Assembly: GCA_900752015.1 (NCBI GenBank)
Contig: CAADTZ010000089.1
Coordinates: 1 to 20,438 of the forward strand
Origin: an uncultured Collinsella sp.
GTDB taxonomy: Bacteria; Actinomycetota; Coriobacteriia; Coriobacteriales; Coriobacteriaceae
Direction of reading: 5' to 3'
Length of the DNA: 20,438 nucleotides
Shown: positions 6,109-14,644 of the stretch, piece after piece
How the letters are laid out: every line of letters begins with the position of its first letter
Position numbering within the stretch: position 1 is the stretch's first letter
The notes under the pieces: model-generated
The model's database searches: none
Told to the model about the DNA's origin: nothing
The model's input: the letters and a program-made list of their open reading frames with translations, nothing else
Program-made: the position numbers and the translations under genes

Positions 6109-7392
6109 TTAGTAGATGACGGGATCGGGGACGGTAGCATGCTCGACATGCGCGCCGAGCGCCTGCAGCTTTTCGACAAACTGCTCGTAGCCGCGCTTGA
6201 TGTGATGGATGGCCGAAACCTCGGTCGTCCCGTCGGCGATCAAGCCCGCTACGACGAGGGCCGCTCCGCCACGCAGATCGGGCGAGGTAACCTGTGCACC
6301 CGAGAAGCCCTTGACGCCATGAATCATGGCATGATGACTCTCGATACGAATGTCGGCACCCATACGCACCAGCTCAGAGGCAAACATAAAGCGATTCTCG
6401 AAGATGTTCTCGGTGATAACGGAGCTACCATCGGCAAGGGCGGAGAGCACCATAATCTGCGCCTGCATGTCCGTCGGGAAGCCGGGGAACGGAAGCGTCT
6501 GGATGTCGACCGGCTTGATACGCTTGGCACGGTTTACATGGACGCCATCCTCGACGCGCTCGCAGTCGATACCCATGAGCTCCATCTTCTTGAGCACCAT
6601 GCCCAAGTGAATGGGGCAAAAGCCCGTGACATCGACACCGCGATCGTCGGCCATCAACGCACCGGCAACGATAAAGGTACCGGCCTCGATGCGGTCGCCC
6701 ACCACGCGGTGGGTAACAGGATGCAGCTCTTCCACGCCCTCGATGGTCACGACAGGCGTACCGGCGCCAACAATCTTGGCGCCCATCTCGTTGAGCATGT
6801 TGGCGAGATCGACGATCTCGGGCTCGCGGGCGGCATTGTCGATAACCGTGGTGCCCTGCGCGCGCACGGATGCCATGATGAGGTTCTCGGTCGCACCGAC
6901 GCTGGCGAACTCGAGCGTGACGGTGGTACCGCGCAGACCTTGGGGCGCATTAGCGTTGATGTAGCCGTGGGCGGTATCGAACTCAACGCCCAGGGCCTCA
7001 AGACCAAGAATGTGCATATCGATCTTGCGAGCACCCAGGTTGCAGCCGCCCGGCATGGCGATCTTGGCGCGATGGAAGCGACCCAGCAGGGGTCCCATCA
7101 CGGCTGTGGAAGCACGCATCTTGGCAACGAGCTCGTAGGGGGCCTCCCAAGAATCGACCTGAGAGGTATCAATCTCGAGCGTGTGCTCGTCGAGAACATC
7201 GATCGTAGCGCCCATGCCCTTGAGCACCTTGCCCATCACGTGAACATCGGAAATATCGGGCACGTTCTGCAGCGTCGTCTTGCCCGGCGCCAGAAGCGTT
7301 GCCGCCATGAGTTTGAGCGCGGAGTTCTTGGCACCCGAGACGGGCACGGAGCCTCCGATGGCGTGGCCACCCTCAACGCGGATAATATCCAA
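6109..7392 (-). CDS. murA: UDP-N-acetylglucosamine 1-carboxyvinyltransferase
   Basis: First committed step of peptidoglycan synthesis: transfers enolpyruvate from PEP to UDP-GlcNAc in the cytoplasm. The 427-residue length is normal for MurA. Visible marks are the substrate lysine in SGAKNSALKL (Lys22), Arg93 in KMRAS, and the catalytic cysteine Cys117 in MPGGCNLGARKID. DNAAREPEIVDLA near residue 185 and the aspartate of FPGFPTDMQAQ near 306 are also present. With Cys rather than Asp at the active site, fosfomycin sensitivity would be expected from family knowledge. The start is TTG at 7392, supported by AAAGGG 6-7 nt upstream. The atp operon terminator hairpin ends only about 14 nt before this start, so readthrough may supply much of the transcript. 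Confidence 0.95.
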   Translation of the reverse strand: MDIIRVEGGHAIGGSVPVSGAKNSALKLMAATLLAPGKTTLQNVPDISDVHVMGKVLKGMGATIDVLDEHTLEIDTSQVDSWEAPYELVAKMRASTAVMGPLLGRFHRAKIAMPGGCNLGARKIDMHILGLEALGVEFDTAHGYINANAPQGLRGTTVTLEFASVGATENLIMASVRAQGTTVIDNAAREPEIVDLANMLNEMGAKIVGAGTPVVTIEGVEELHPVTHRVVGDRIEAGTFIVAGALMADDRGVDVTGFCPIHLGMVLKKMELMGIDCERVEDGVHVNRAKRIKPVDIQTLPFPGFPTDMQAQIMVLSALADGSSVITENIFENRFMFASELVRMGADIRIESHHAMIHGVKGFSGAQVTSPDLRGGAALVVAGLIADGTTEVSAIHHIKRGYEQFVEKLQALGAHVEHATVPDPVIY

Positions 7393-7405
7393 GGTCTACC
7401 CTTTC

Positions 7406-7444
7406 AAAAAGCATGCCCGGGGTGGCTGGGCCATCCCGGGCATG
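7406..7444 (-). terminator. Terminator/attenuator between atpC and murA
   Basis: On the minus strand CATGCCCGGGATGG pairs with CCACCCCGGGCATG (14 pairs with one G-T) around CCCAG, followed by CTTTTT. The murA Shine-Dalgarno (GAAAGGG) starts immediately after the T-run, leaving no room for a promoter between. It ends the atp operon transcript and probably sets partial readthrough into murA. A GTTCG/CGAAC inverted repeat sits just upstream (7449-7466). Confidence 0.82.
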
Positions 7445-7480
7445 ATGTGTTCGCAAATGGTCGAACGCTAAATCGTTTGA

Positions 7481-7873
7481 CTATTGGGCAAGCTTGAGCT
7501 TACACCATGCGATTTCATTATAGAGGTAGGCGCGGCGTGCATCATCCTCCGACAAATTACCCAGCTTCTCTTCAAAACCTTGAATATCAGCTTTAAGCTT
7601 GTCGGCATCGACGGTCGCCAAATCGCAAGCGCGCTCGGCGAGAACGGTCACGACATCGTCCGCAACCTGGGCATAGCCGCCGGCCACGGCAAACGTGTGG
7701 TCGACAGTGCCCATGGCCTTATCGGAAACGCGAACGTAACCGCGGTCGATCGTGCAGATCTCGCTGGAGTGAGCAGGCAGAACGCCAAACTCGCCATCCG
7801 TGGACGGAATCGACACAAACGCAGCGTCGCCCTCATAGGCGCAGCTCACGGGGCACACGATGCGGATACGCAT
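7481..7873 (-). CDS. atpC: ATP synthase F1 epsilon subunit
   Basis: Central-stalk subunit that contacts gamma and the c-ring and can inhibit ATP hydrolysis. At 130 residues it has the N-terminal beta-sandwich (IRIVCPVSCAYEGDAAFVSIPSTDGEFGVLPAHSS, the family's most conserved stretch). A C-terminal helical pair from about residue 85 follows. It starts 3 nt after the atpD stop, with AGG/GGAG signals inside the atpD end. It is the last gene of the atp operon and is followed by a strong hairpin terminator. Confidence 0.93.
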   Translation of the reverse strand: MRIRIVCPVSCAYEGDAAFVSIPSTDGEFGVLPAHSSEICTIDRGYVRVSDKAMGTVDHTFAVAGGYAQVADDVVTVLAERACDLATVDADKLKADIQGFEEKLGNLSEDDARRAYLYNEIAWCKLKLAQ

Positions 7874-7876
7874 AAC

Positions 7877-9331
7877 CTACTTCTCCCCCATCTTGCGGGC
7901 GCGCTCGCGCACGTCCTCAATCGTGGAAGCATAGCGGAAAGCCTGCTCGGGCAGGTCATCGGCCTTGCCGTCGACAATCTCGGCGAAAGAGCGGACGGTA
8001 TCCTCGACGCGGACGTAGACACCGGGGTTGCCGGTGAACTTCTCGGCGACGTGGAAGGACTGCGAGAGGAACTGCTGAATCTTACGGGCACGGTTGACCG
8101 TAAGGCGCTGCTCCTCGGACAGCTCGTCCATACCCAGAATGGCGATGATGTCCTGAAGGTCGGAGTACTCCTGCAGGAGCTCCTGGACCTTGACGGCGAC
8201 ACGGTAGTGCTCCTCGCCGACGATCGAGGGATCGAGAGCGTCGGAGGAAGATGCGAGCGGGTCGATAGCCGGGAACAGGCCGAGCGACGAAATGCTACGC
8301 GAAAGAACCGTGGTGGCGTCGAGGTGCGTAAACGTCGTGGCAGGCGCCGGGTCGGTAAGGTCGTCTGCGGGGACGTAGACAGCCTGGACGGAGGTAATGG
8401 AGCCCGTCTTGGTCGAGGTAATGCGCTCCTGGAGGTCGCCCATCTCGGTTGCCAGCGTGGGCTGGTAACCAACGGCGGACGGCATACGGCCCAGCAGTGC
8501 GGAAACCTCGGAACCTGCCTGGGAGAAGCGGAAGATGTTGTCGATGAACAGCAGAACGTCCTGGCCACGATCACGGAAATACTCAGCGGTGGTAAGGCCG
8601 GCCAGACCGATGCGCAGACGCGCTCCGGGCGGCTCGTTCATCTGACCATAGACCAAGCAGGTCTTGTCGATAACGCCAGACTCGCTCATCTCGAGGAACA
8701 GGTCGGTGCCCTCGCGGGTACGCTCGCCGACGCCGGTGAACACCGAGGTGCCACCGTGCTCCTGGGCGAGGTTGTTGATGAGCTCCTGAATCAGAACGGT
8801 CTTGCCGACGCCGGCGCCGCCGAATAGGCCCGTCTTGCCGCCACGGATGTAGGGCTCGAGCAGGTCAACGGCCTTGATGCCGGTCTCGAAGATCTCGGTC
8901 TTGGTGGTGAGCTCGTCGAAACGGGGCGCTGCATGGTGGATGGGGTAGAACTCCTCCACCTCGGGCATGGGCTTGCCGTCGACGGGCTTGCCCATGACGT
9001 TCCAAATGCGGCCGAGCGTCTTGGGACCAACGGGCATCTTCATGGGCTCACCGGTATCGGTGGCGATGAGGCCGCGCTGCAGGCCGTCGGTCGAGGACAT
9101 GGCGACCGTGCGGACGACGCCGCCCGGAAGCTGGCTCTCGACCTCGAGGATCGTGCTCAGATGACCGATCGGGGTCTCGGCCTCGACCGTGAGCGCGTTG
9201 TAGATCGGGGGCACCGCGCCGTCAAACTTGACGTCGACGACAGGGCCGATGATTCGCACGATGCGACCATCACCGGCAGTCGTCTTCTTGGTGGCTTCCT
9301 CGACCGCAAGCTTTACGGTGTTATTAGCCAT
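7877..9331 (-). CDS. atpD: ATP synthase F1 beta subunit
   Basis: Catalytic subunit of F1 that makes ATP from ADP and phosphate. Motifs include P-loop GGAGVGKT (171-178), the catalytic glutamate in GERTREG (Glu203), Walker B VLLFID (259-264) and the DELSEE segment (402-407) that contacts gamma and epsilon. Its 484 residues include an N-terminal extension of about 20 residues (TVKLAVEEATKKTTAGD) before the usual beginning GRIVRIIGPVVDV. The ATG at 9331 shares its A with the atpG stop (TAATG) and has GAGGAA upstream, so translation is coupled. Identity is certain. Confidence 0.98.
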   Translation of the reverse strand: MANNTVKLAVEEATKKTTAGDGRIVRIIGPVVDVKFDGAVPPIYNALTVEAETPIGHLSTILEVESQLPGGVVRTVAMSSTDGLQRGLIATDTGEPMKMPVGPKTLGRIWNVMGKPVDGKPMPEVEEFYPIHHAAPRFDELTTKTEIFETGIKAVDLLEPYIRGGKTGLFGGAGVGKTVLIQELINNLAQEHGGTSVFTGVGERTREGTDLFLEMSESGVIDKTCLVYGQMNEPPGARLRIGLAGLTTAEYFRDRGQDVLLFIDNIFRFSQAGSEVSALLGRMPSAVGYQPTLATEMGDLQERITSTKTGSITSVQAVYVPADDLTDPAPATTFTHLDATTVLSRSISSLGLFPAIDPLASSSDALDPSIVGEEHYRVAVKVQELLQEYSDLQDIIAILGMDELSEEQRLTVNRARKIQQFLSQSFHVAEKFTGNPGVYVRVEDTVRSFAEIVDGKADDLPEQAFRYASTIEDVRERARKMGEK

Positions 9332-10239
9332 TACTGTTCCTCCAATGCTGAGGCTCCGCCGACGATCTCGTTAATCTCGGTCGTGATCGAAGCCTGGCGC
9401 ACGCGACTATACGTGCGGGTAAGGGTCGAGATGATCGCGGTGGCGTTTTCCGTCGCGGAGTGCATGGCCTTGCGGCGTGCACCCTGCTCGGCAGCCGCCG
9501 AATCGATCAGGGCCTGGTAGATGACCGTCAGGATATAAGACGGCACAAGCTTGCCGAGAACATGCTCGGGAGAGGGCACGAACTCGAACGTGGACGAGAT
9601 GCGCTTAGGGGCGTCGGTCTCGTTCTTACGCGGACCGTGGGCCATAGCGATCATCTCGGGGTCGAGCGGCAACAGATGCTCGACGCGAAGCTCCTGATCC
9701 ACGCGGTTCTTGGCGTGGTGGTAGACAAGCTCGACACGGTCAAGCTCACCGGCACGATACGCATCGCAGATATGAGAGGAGATCATGCGGGCCTGATTGA
9801 AATCGGGCTCAGAGGAGTTGCCCTCAAAGTGCATGACAACGTTTGCGCGGTCACGGAAATACGTGGCCGGCTTACGCCCGCACGCGATGATCTCGCATTC
9901 GATGCCGTCGTTCGCCCAAGAAGCGGCGAGCTTTTCGGCCGTGCGCTCCACCGTCGTATTGAAACCGCCGGCAAGGCCGCGGTCCGAGGCAATAACGACA
10001 ATCAGGCCATGCTTGACGCTCTCATGCTTCTGCAGCATGGGATCGGTGCCCGAACAGGAGGCGTCGCCGGCGACCGTCAACATGACGTCGGTCAGCGCCT
10101 CCTTATAGGGCTCGGCCTGCTTGGAGCGATCGAGGGCACGACGAATCTTGGCCGTAGAGACCATCTCCATCGTGCGCGTGATCTGCTTGGTCGTGGTAAC
10201 CGAGGAGATTCGCTTCTTAATGTCGCGAAGGTTGGCCAT
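9331..10239 (-). CDS. atpG: ATP synthase F1 gamma subunit
   Basis: Rotating shaft of F1. The conserved termini are present: MANLRDIKKRISSVTTTKQITRTMEMVSTAK at the N-terminus and the TRTYSRVRQASITTEINEIVGGASAL helix at the C-terminus, which lie inside the alpha3-beta3 ring. The central Rossmann-like domain carries SDRGLAGGFN near residue 84. It has 302 residues, slightly longer than the typical 285-290, with extra residues in the middle domain. It starts 5 nt after the atpA stop, with GAGGAG in the atpA end, and its stop overlaps the atpD start by one base. Confidence 0.96.
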   Translation of the reverse strand: MANLRDIKKRISSVTTTKQITRTMEMVSTAKIRRALDRSKQAEPYKEALTDVMLTVAGDASCSGTDPMLQKHESVKHGLIVVIASDRGLAGGFNTTVERTAEKLAASWANDGIECEIIACGRKPATYFRDRANVVMHFEGNSSEPDFNQARMISSHICDAYRAGELDRVELVYHHAKNRVDQELRVEHLLPLDPEMIAMAHGPRKNETDAPKRISSTFEFVPSPEHVLGKLVPSYILTVIYQALIDSAAAEQGARRKAMHSATENATAIISTLTRTYSRVRQASITTEINEIVGGASALEEQ

Positions 10240-10244
10240 GGGGC

Positions 10245-11843
10245 TTAGTTCTCCTCTGATCCAGAAACATCCGAATGGTGCTTGGCCATGAACTGCTGCT
10301 TGAAGTCGCCGATGACGCGCAAGAGCTCAGCCTTGGTGTCATCATCGATCTTCTTGGCGCGAACCTTGTCGAGCAGCGAACCAAAGCCATTGTCCATGTA
10401 CTCGATGAGCTCGGCACGGAAAGGCAGCACGTCGGCGATCTCCAGGTCATCCAGGAAGCCCTCGTTGCCAGCGAACAGCGTAACGATCTGCTCGCCAACC
10501 TCAAACGGCTTGTAACGCGGCTGCTTCAGGAGCTCGGTCATGCGAGCACCGTGGGTCAGCTGCTTCTGAGTAGCCTCGTCGAGGTCGGAGCCGAACTGCG
10601 TAAAGCCAGCGAGCTCCTGATAGGAAGCGAGGTCCAGACGGAGGTTGCCGGCGACCTGCTTCATGGCCTTGGTCTGCGCATCGCCACCGACGCGGGACAC
10701 GGAGATACCCACGTCGACTGCCGGGCGCTGACCCTGGAAGAAGAGCTCGGACTGCAGGTAGATCTGACCATCGGTAATGGAAATGACGTTGGTCGGAATG
10801 TAGGCCGAGACGTCGCCGTCCTGGGTCTCGATGATCGGCAGTGCCGTCATGGAGCCGTAACCGTTCTTCTTGGACATCTTGACGGCACGCTCGAGCAGAC
10901 GAGAGTGCAGGTAGAAGATGTCGCCAGGATAGGCCTCGCGTCCGGGCGGACGATGCAGCGTCAGCGACATCTGACGGTAGGCCACAGCCTGCTTGGACAG
11001 GTCATCGTAGATGACGAGCACGTGGCCGCCGGGGTTGGTCTCGCTGGCGGGCTTGCCGTCCTCGCCGTTGTACATAAAGAACTCGCCAATAGCGGCACCG
11101 GCCATAGGCGCGATGTACTGCATAGGGGCGGAATCGGCAGCGGTGGCCGAAACGATGATGGTGTAGTCGAGCGCACCGTGCTGAGCGAGGGTCTCGCGGA
11201 TGTTGGCAACCGTGGAGGCCTTCTGGCCGATGGCGACATAGATGCAGACCATGCCCTTGCCGCGCTGGTTGAGGATAGCGTCGATGGCAATGGCGGTCTT
11301 ACCGGTCTTACGGTCACCGATGATGAGCTCACGCTGACCGCGGCCAATAGGCACCATGGAGTCGATAGCGAGCAGACCGGTCTGAACCGGCTCGCACACC
11401 GGGGTACGATCGATGACGCCGGGAGCCTTGAACTCGATGGGGCGACGGTGCGTAGCGACGATGTCGCCCAGGCCGTCGATGGGCTGGCCGAGCGGATTGA
11501 CGACGCGGCCGAGCATGGCACGGCTCACGGGGATATCCATAACGCGGCCAGTGGTGCGGCACTCGTCGCCTTCCTTGATGGAGTCGACGGCACCGAACAG
11601 AACGGCGCCGACCTCGTCACGGTCAAGGTTCTGGGCAAGGCCGAAGACGGTCTCACCGGTATCGGAGCTCTTGAACTCCAGAAGCTCGCCTGCCATGGCG
11701 CTCTTGAGGCCGGAGACGCGCGCGATGCCGTCGCCTACCTCATCGACCGTTGAAACCTCATGCGTATCGACCGTCGCGGAGAGGCTCGTGAGCTGCTCCT
11801 GCAGTTTCTTGGCGATATCCTGGGCATTGAGGGTTTCGGACAT
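10245..11843 (-). CDS. atpA: ATP synthase F1 alpha subunit
   Basis: Non-catalytic nucleotide-binding subunit of F1. It shows P-loop GDRKTGKT (176-183), the signature PAVDVGISVSRVGG with the arginine finger Arg384, and the usual N-terminal beta-barrel (TVDEVGDGIARVSGL). It has 532 residues, a little over the typical 500-515 because of an extended C-terminus (about 510-532). The ATG at 11843 has GGAGGTG 8 nt upstream and overlaps the atpH stop by one base (TAATG). Identity is certain. Confidence 0.98.
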   Translation of the reverse strand: MSETLNAQDIAKKLQEQLTSLSATVDTHEVSTVDEVGDGIARVSGLKSAMAGELLEFKSSDTGETVFGLAQNLDRDEVGAVLFGAVDSIKEGDECRTTGRVMDIPVSRAMLGRVVNPLGQPIDGLGDIVATHRRPIEFKAPGVIDRTPVCEPVQTGLLAIDSMVPIGRGQRELIIGDRKTGKTAIAIDAILNQRGKGMVCIYVAIGQKASTVANIRETLAQHGALDYTIIVSATAADSAPMQYIAPMAGAAIGEFFMYNGEDGKPASETNPGGHVLVIYDDLSKQAVAYRQMSLTLHRPPGREAYPGDIFYLHSRLLERAVKMSKKNGYGSMTALPIIETQDGDVSAYIPTNVISITDGQIYLQSELFFQGQRPAVDVGISVSRVGGDAQTKAMKQVAGNLRLDLASYQELAGFTQFGSDLDEATQKQLTHGARMTELLKQPRYKPFEVGEQIVTLFAGNEGFLDDLEIADVLPFRAELIEYMDNGFGSLLDKVRAKKIDDDTKAELLRVIGDFKQQFMAKHHSDVSGSEEN

Positions 11844-12319
11844 TAGGCTTCACCTCCGTACGAATTAGCAGAGTTTGCGAGGGTCTCCTGCGCGATGCGC
11901 AGCTGCGTCTTGACGGAAATGTCACGACGCTCGCCGCGGGCCTCGAGCACCAGGCCGCCCACGATAGACGGGTCGACCTGCTCGATAAGGAATACCTTGC
12001 GGCCGAAGTCCTGCTCGCATTTCTTAGTGATGGTTTGACGCAGCTCGTCGTCGAGCGGGATCGCCGTGGTGACGGTCACGCCCACTACATCCTCGTCTTC
12101 CTCGGCAACATACTTAAAGGCAGCTGCCACCTTGGGAAGAAGGTCGAGCTGGTCGCGCTTGGACATGGTGTCGAGCACGGCGATGATCTCGGGGCTGGCA
12201 GAAGCCAGGCGCTCGATCATCTCGAGGTCCTCAAACACATGGTCCTCGGCCTTAGCGGCTTCCAGAAGGGAGCGCGCGTAGGTCTCGAGCACCTTGTCCT
12301 GATAGCGGCTAGTCGGCAT
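11843..12319 (-). CDS. atpH: ATP synthase F1 delta subunit
   Basis: Peripheral-stalk cap that joins F1 alpha to the b subunits. At 158 residues it is shorter than the usual 175-180. The N-terminal helical bundle (YARSLLEAAKAEDHVFEDLEMI) and the C-terminal domain with VDPSIVGGLVLEARGERRDISVKTQLRIA are both present, so the reduction is in the linking region. It overlaps the atpF end by 11 bases and atpA by one base. Family divergence is normal for delta; the assignment rests on the C-terminal signature and position. Confidence 0.94.
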   Translation of the reverse strand: MPTSRYQDKVLETYARSLLEAAKAEDHVFEDLEMIERLASASPEIIAVLDTMSKRDQLDLLPKVAAAFKYVAEEDEDVVGVTVTTAIPLDDELRQTITKKCEQDFGRKVFLIEQVDPSIVGGLVLEARGERRDISVKTQLRIAQETLANSANSYGGEA

Positions 12320-12911
12320 TCAGGCTACCTGCTTCCTGGATGTAGCGCTCGATGAGCTTCTTCTGCTCGGCATCGTCCTCGAGTGCCTCGCCCACGATCT
12401 TGGTGGCGACGGCAACGGACAGGTCGGCGATGGAGCTCGCGGCACCGGCGTAAATGGACTTGCGCTCGTCCTCGACGGTCGTATGGGCCTTGGCGATGAT
12501 CTCCTCGGCCTCCTTGTGAGCAGCCTCGATGATACGGGCGCGCTCGGACTCGGCGTCCTTACGGGCCTCGAGAACGATGTCGGCAGCCTGACGACGGGCG
12601 TCGGTGACGATCGAGTCGGACTCAGCGCGCTTGGCGATAGCCTCCTGCTTGGTCTTCTCGGCCTCGTCGAGGCTCTCCTCGATCTTCTTGCCGCGCTCCT
12701 CCATGGTTTTCATGATGCCCGGCAGGGCGACCTTTGCCAGCACGATCCAGATGATCAGGAAGGCGATAAGCGCCGGGATGAACTCCGCCATCTTAGGGAT
12801 GAGGATGTCCGCACCGGCAGCGCCGTCCTCGGCGAACGCGGAAACCGGCATAAGCAGCGCGGCCGCGGACGCGGAGAGTGCGATCGCGCTCTTCTGGGAT
12901 GAAAGATTCAT
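12309..12911 (-). CDS. atpF: ATP synthase F0 b subunit, with signal-peptide-like N-terminus
   Basis: Peripheral stalk: one membrane helix and a long coiled coil that holds F1 still. Residues 1-27 look like a cleavable signal peptide (LSASAAALLMPVSAFA, then EDG). The membrane helix is about 42-64 (MAEFIPALIAFLIIWIVLAK), followed by a charged coiled coil (about 66-170) and a C-terminal delta-binding segment. It has 200 residues against about 156 in E. coli; the presequence accounts for much of the difference. The ATG at 12911 is supported by GGAGCG 7 nt upstream, 15 nt after the atpE stop. Confidence 0.95.
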   Translation of the reverse strand: MNLSSQKSAIALSASAAALLMPVSAFAEDGAAGADILIPKMAEFIPALIAFLIIWIVLAKVALPGIMKTMEERGKKIEESLDEAEKTKQEAIAKRAESDSIVTDARRQAADIVLEARKDAESERARIIEAAHKEAEEIIAKAHTTVEDERKSIYAGAASSIADLSVAVATKIVGEALEDDAEQKKLIERYIQEAGSLNAD

Positions 12912-12926
12912 ACTTGACGCTCCGTG

Positions 12927-13121
12927 CTATTTAACGATCAGCGCGACAACGAAGCCGATCAGAGCCAGAGCCTCGCCGAAGGCGGAGCCCATGATGAAGA
13001 CGGTGAACACGCGGCCCTGGACCTCAGGCTGACGGGCCATAGCACCCGTAGCACCCAGAGCAGACAGGCCGATAGCAAGACCAGCGCCGATAACACCGAG
13101 ACCGTAACCGATAACTCCCAC
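12927..13121 (-). CDS. atpE: ATP synthase F0 c subunit (short)
   Basis: Ring-forming proteolipid that carries the translocated ion. Two membrane helices flank the ARQPE loop (Arg30-Glu33), and the ion-binding carboxylate is Glu50 in GSAFGEALALIG. The residue after the glutamate is Ala rather than Ser/Thr, which argues for proton rather than sodium coupling. At 64 residues it is short for the family (about 70-85), with only 29 residues before the loop. The GTG start at 13121 is firm: AAAGGAGG precedes it and an in-frame TAA lies nine codons upstream with no alternative ATG/GTG/TTG between. About 125 nt separates it from atpB. Confidence 0.95.
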   Translation of the reverse strand: MGVIGYGLGVIGAGLAIGLSALGATGAMARQPEVQGRVFTVFIMGSAFGEALALIGFVVALIVK

Positions 13122-13245
13122 GATTCCTCCTTTGTCGTGCGTGTCTTATTTCACGCAGGATAACCTTTTTATAACTGCCGGGCTCCATGGGTACGGGCAC
13201 CGGCGGTTTAACGAATTGCCTTACCTTTAAGGCGCGAACGGAAGA

Positions 13246-14049
13246 TTACTCCTCCTCCGCGACCTCCTCTGCCTCGGAGACATACACGGCGGTAAGGACC
13301 GTGAAGACGTAAGCCTGGATGGCGCCGACCACAAGCTCGATCGCATAGATCAGGATGAGGATGGCAAGCCAGGCCAGCGAAGGCAGGGCGCCGACGGCGT
13401 GGGCCGCGGAAACCTGCTGAAGCAGCGGCTGCATGAACATGCTCGCCATGATGGCGAACGAGCCCATGACCACGTGTCCTGCGAACATGTTGCAGAACAG
13501 ACGGACGGCGAGCGTGATGAGGCGCAGGAAGGTCGAGAAAAGCTCGACGACCCACACGAGCACGTTCATCGGGAAGCTCACGCCCTGCGGGGCGAGGCTC
13601 TTGATGTAGCCGATCACGCCGTGAGCCTTGCATCCGTAGTAGATGAAGTACACGAAGGCGAAAATGGCGAGTGCGGCGGTGGAGCCGATTGCGCCGGTGC
13701 CGGGCTTCATTCCCGGGATCAGGCCGATCATGTTATTGATCAGGATGAACAGGAAAAGCGAGCACAGGAACGGGAAGTGCTTCTTCCAGTTCTCACCCAC
13801 GACACCCTTGCCGATATCGTTCTCGACGTACTCGATGATGTACTCGAAACCGTTGACGAAGAAGCCCTTGGGAACCAGGGTCTGCTTCTTCTTGAACACG
13901 GCCAGGACGATCAGGAGCACGATCGTGGAGACGATCAGCCAAAACGAGTACTGCGTGATACCGCAGCTCAGATCGCCCACGACAGGGGTGGAGCTGAACT
14001 CGCTGACCAGATGATTAATCTCATCAGGCAGCTTTTCAAAAATTTCCAC
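13246..14049 (-). CDS. atpB: ATP synthase F0 a subunit
   Basis: Stator channel subunit carrying ions to and from the c-ring. A polytopic membrane protein of 267 residues with the essential arginine Arg183 in LAVRLFCNMFAGH and Gln245 in VGAIQAYVFTVL, both standard for the family; the C-terminus is acidic (EAEEVAEEE). The GTG start at 14049 has AAAGG 7 nt upstream and follows the AtpI-like gene by 3 nt. A GTG start with moderate signal before the strongly initiated atpE fits the low a-to-c ratio needed. Confidence 0.96.
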   Translation of the reverse strand: MEIFEKLPDEINHLVSEFSSTPVVGDLSCGITQYSFWLIVSTIVLLIVLAVFKKKQTLVPKGFFVNGFEYIIEYVENDIGKGVVGENWKKHFPFLCSLFLFILINNMIGLIPGMKPGTGAIGSTAALAIFAFVYFIYYGCKAHGVIGYIKSLAPQGVSFPMNVLVWVVELFSTFLRLITLAVRLFCNMFAGHVVMGSFAIMASMFMQPLLQQVSAAHAVGALPSLAWLAILILIYAIELVVGAIQAYVFTVLTAVYVSEAEEVAEEE

Positions 14050-14052
14050 GAC

Positions 14053-14376
14053 TTACCTTTCGACCTCATGAGGATCTCGCAGCGCCTTGGCGACGCGAAC
14101 CGCGCAGGCGGCCATAAAGGCCACGAAGCCGATCGCCTCGCCCAGGAGGAACATGCGAAATGCCTCTCCGAACAACACAAACACAACCAAGGTAAAGACA
14201 AGCAACGCGATTGCCGAGACCGCGAGACTCACCATACCCTTGAGCATGTCCGCATTCTGCTTATCGTCAAGAACCGGCTTGAGCGTAAAGACAAAGGGAA
14301 GGAAGGCAATCGCGCCCGCGATGGCACCTGCAACGATAGCGAGCAGATCGGCTATCTGAAACACTGGCGTCCTCAC
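14053..14376 (-). CDS. atpI: AtpI-like small membrane protein of the ATP synthase operon
   Basis: A 107-residue protein with three probable membrane helices (about 8-32, 45-72 and 74-95) and a basic C-terminus (RVAKALRDPHEVER). It is named by position as first gene of the atp operon, 3 nt before atpB, like AtpI, which is thought to help c-ring assembly or Mg transport in other bacteria. Sequence resemblance to known AtpI is low. The start may be GTG at 14376 (AAGG only 3 nt away) or GTG at 14364 (GAGG with 6-nt spacing). The function is inferred from context. Confidence 0.65.
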   Translation of the reverse strand: MRTPVFQIADLLAIVAGAIAGAIAFLPFVFTLKPVLDDKQNADMLKGMVSLAVSAIALLVFTLVVFVLFGEAFRMFLLGEAIGFVAFMAACAVRVAKALRDPHEVER

Positions 14377-14426
14377 TTTCCTTTTTTATCGCCTCACAGG
14401 ACAGTTCCCGCCAAACATTGGTGACT

Positions 14427-14454
14427 ATTGTACGAGCCAATCGCTAAAGTACAA
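14427..14454 (-). promoter_or_regulatory. Promoter of the ATP synthase operon
   Basis: On the minus strand TTGTAC (14449-14454), a 16-nt spacer and TACAAT (14427-14432) form a good sigma-70-type promoter about 50 nt before the first operon start. It is the best promoter match in this gap. Confidence 0.65.
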
Positions 14455-14568
14455 CCGAAAAAGCATCGGTTAATACGCACCTGTTCGTTTTCTTAAGACC
14501 TTCTTTATGCCGCAGGTACGGTAATACGTTTTTTCGAACCCCTCAGCGCAAAACGTCCGTTAACAGGA

Positions 14569-14603
14569 GTGCGCGCGGTCGTCTTTTGTTCGACCGCGCG
14601 CAC
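14569..14603 (-). terminator. GC-rich hairpin downstream of upp
   Basis: GTGCGCGCGGTCG pairs perfectly with CGACCGCGCGCAC (13 bp, 9-nt loop), about 40 nt after the upp stop. No T-run follows on the minus strand (TCCTGTT), so it may act as a transcript-end stabiliser or a weak terminator. It separates upp from the atp operon promoter. Confidence 0.6.
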
Positions 14604-14644
14604 CGTTTCTTCGTATTTGCAGCCGCGGCCGTTTAGCCCAGCGA

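Noticed and set aside
10275..11753. Plus-strand open frame of 492 codons opposite atpA
   Set aside because: Antisense shadow of the ATP synthase alpha subunit. Similar shadows opposite atpD (7484-8827), murA (6139-7497) and atpB (13399-14424) are rejected for the same reason.
13122..13245. Attenuator between atpB and atpE
   Set aside because: The GCCGG/CCGGC pairing seen there is only five bases with a large poorly paired interior and no T-run in the right place.
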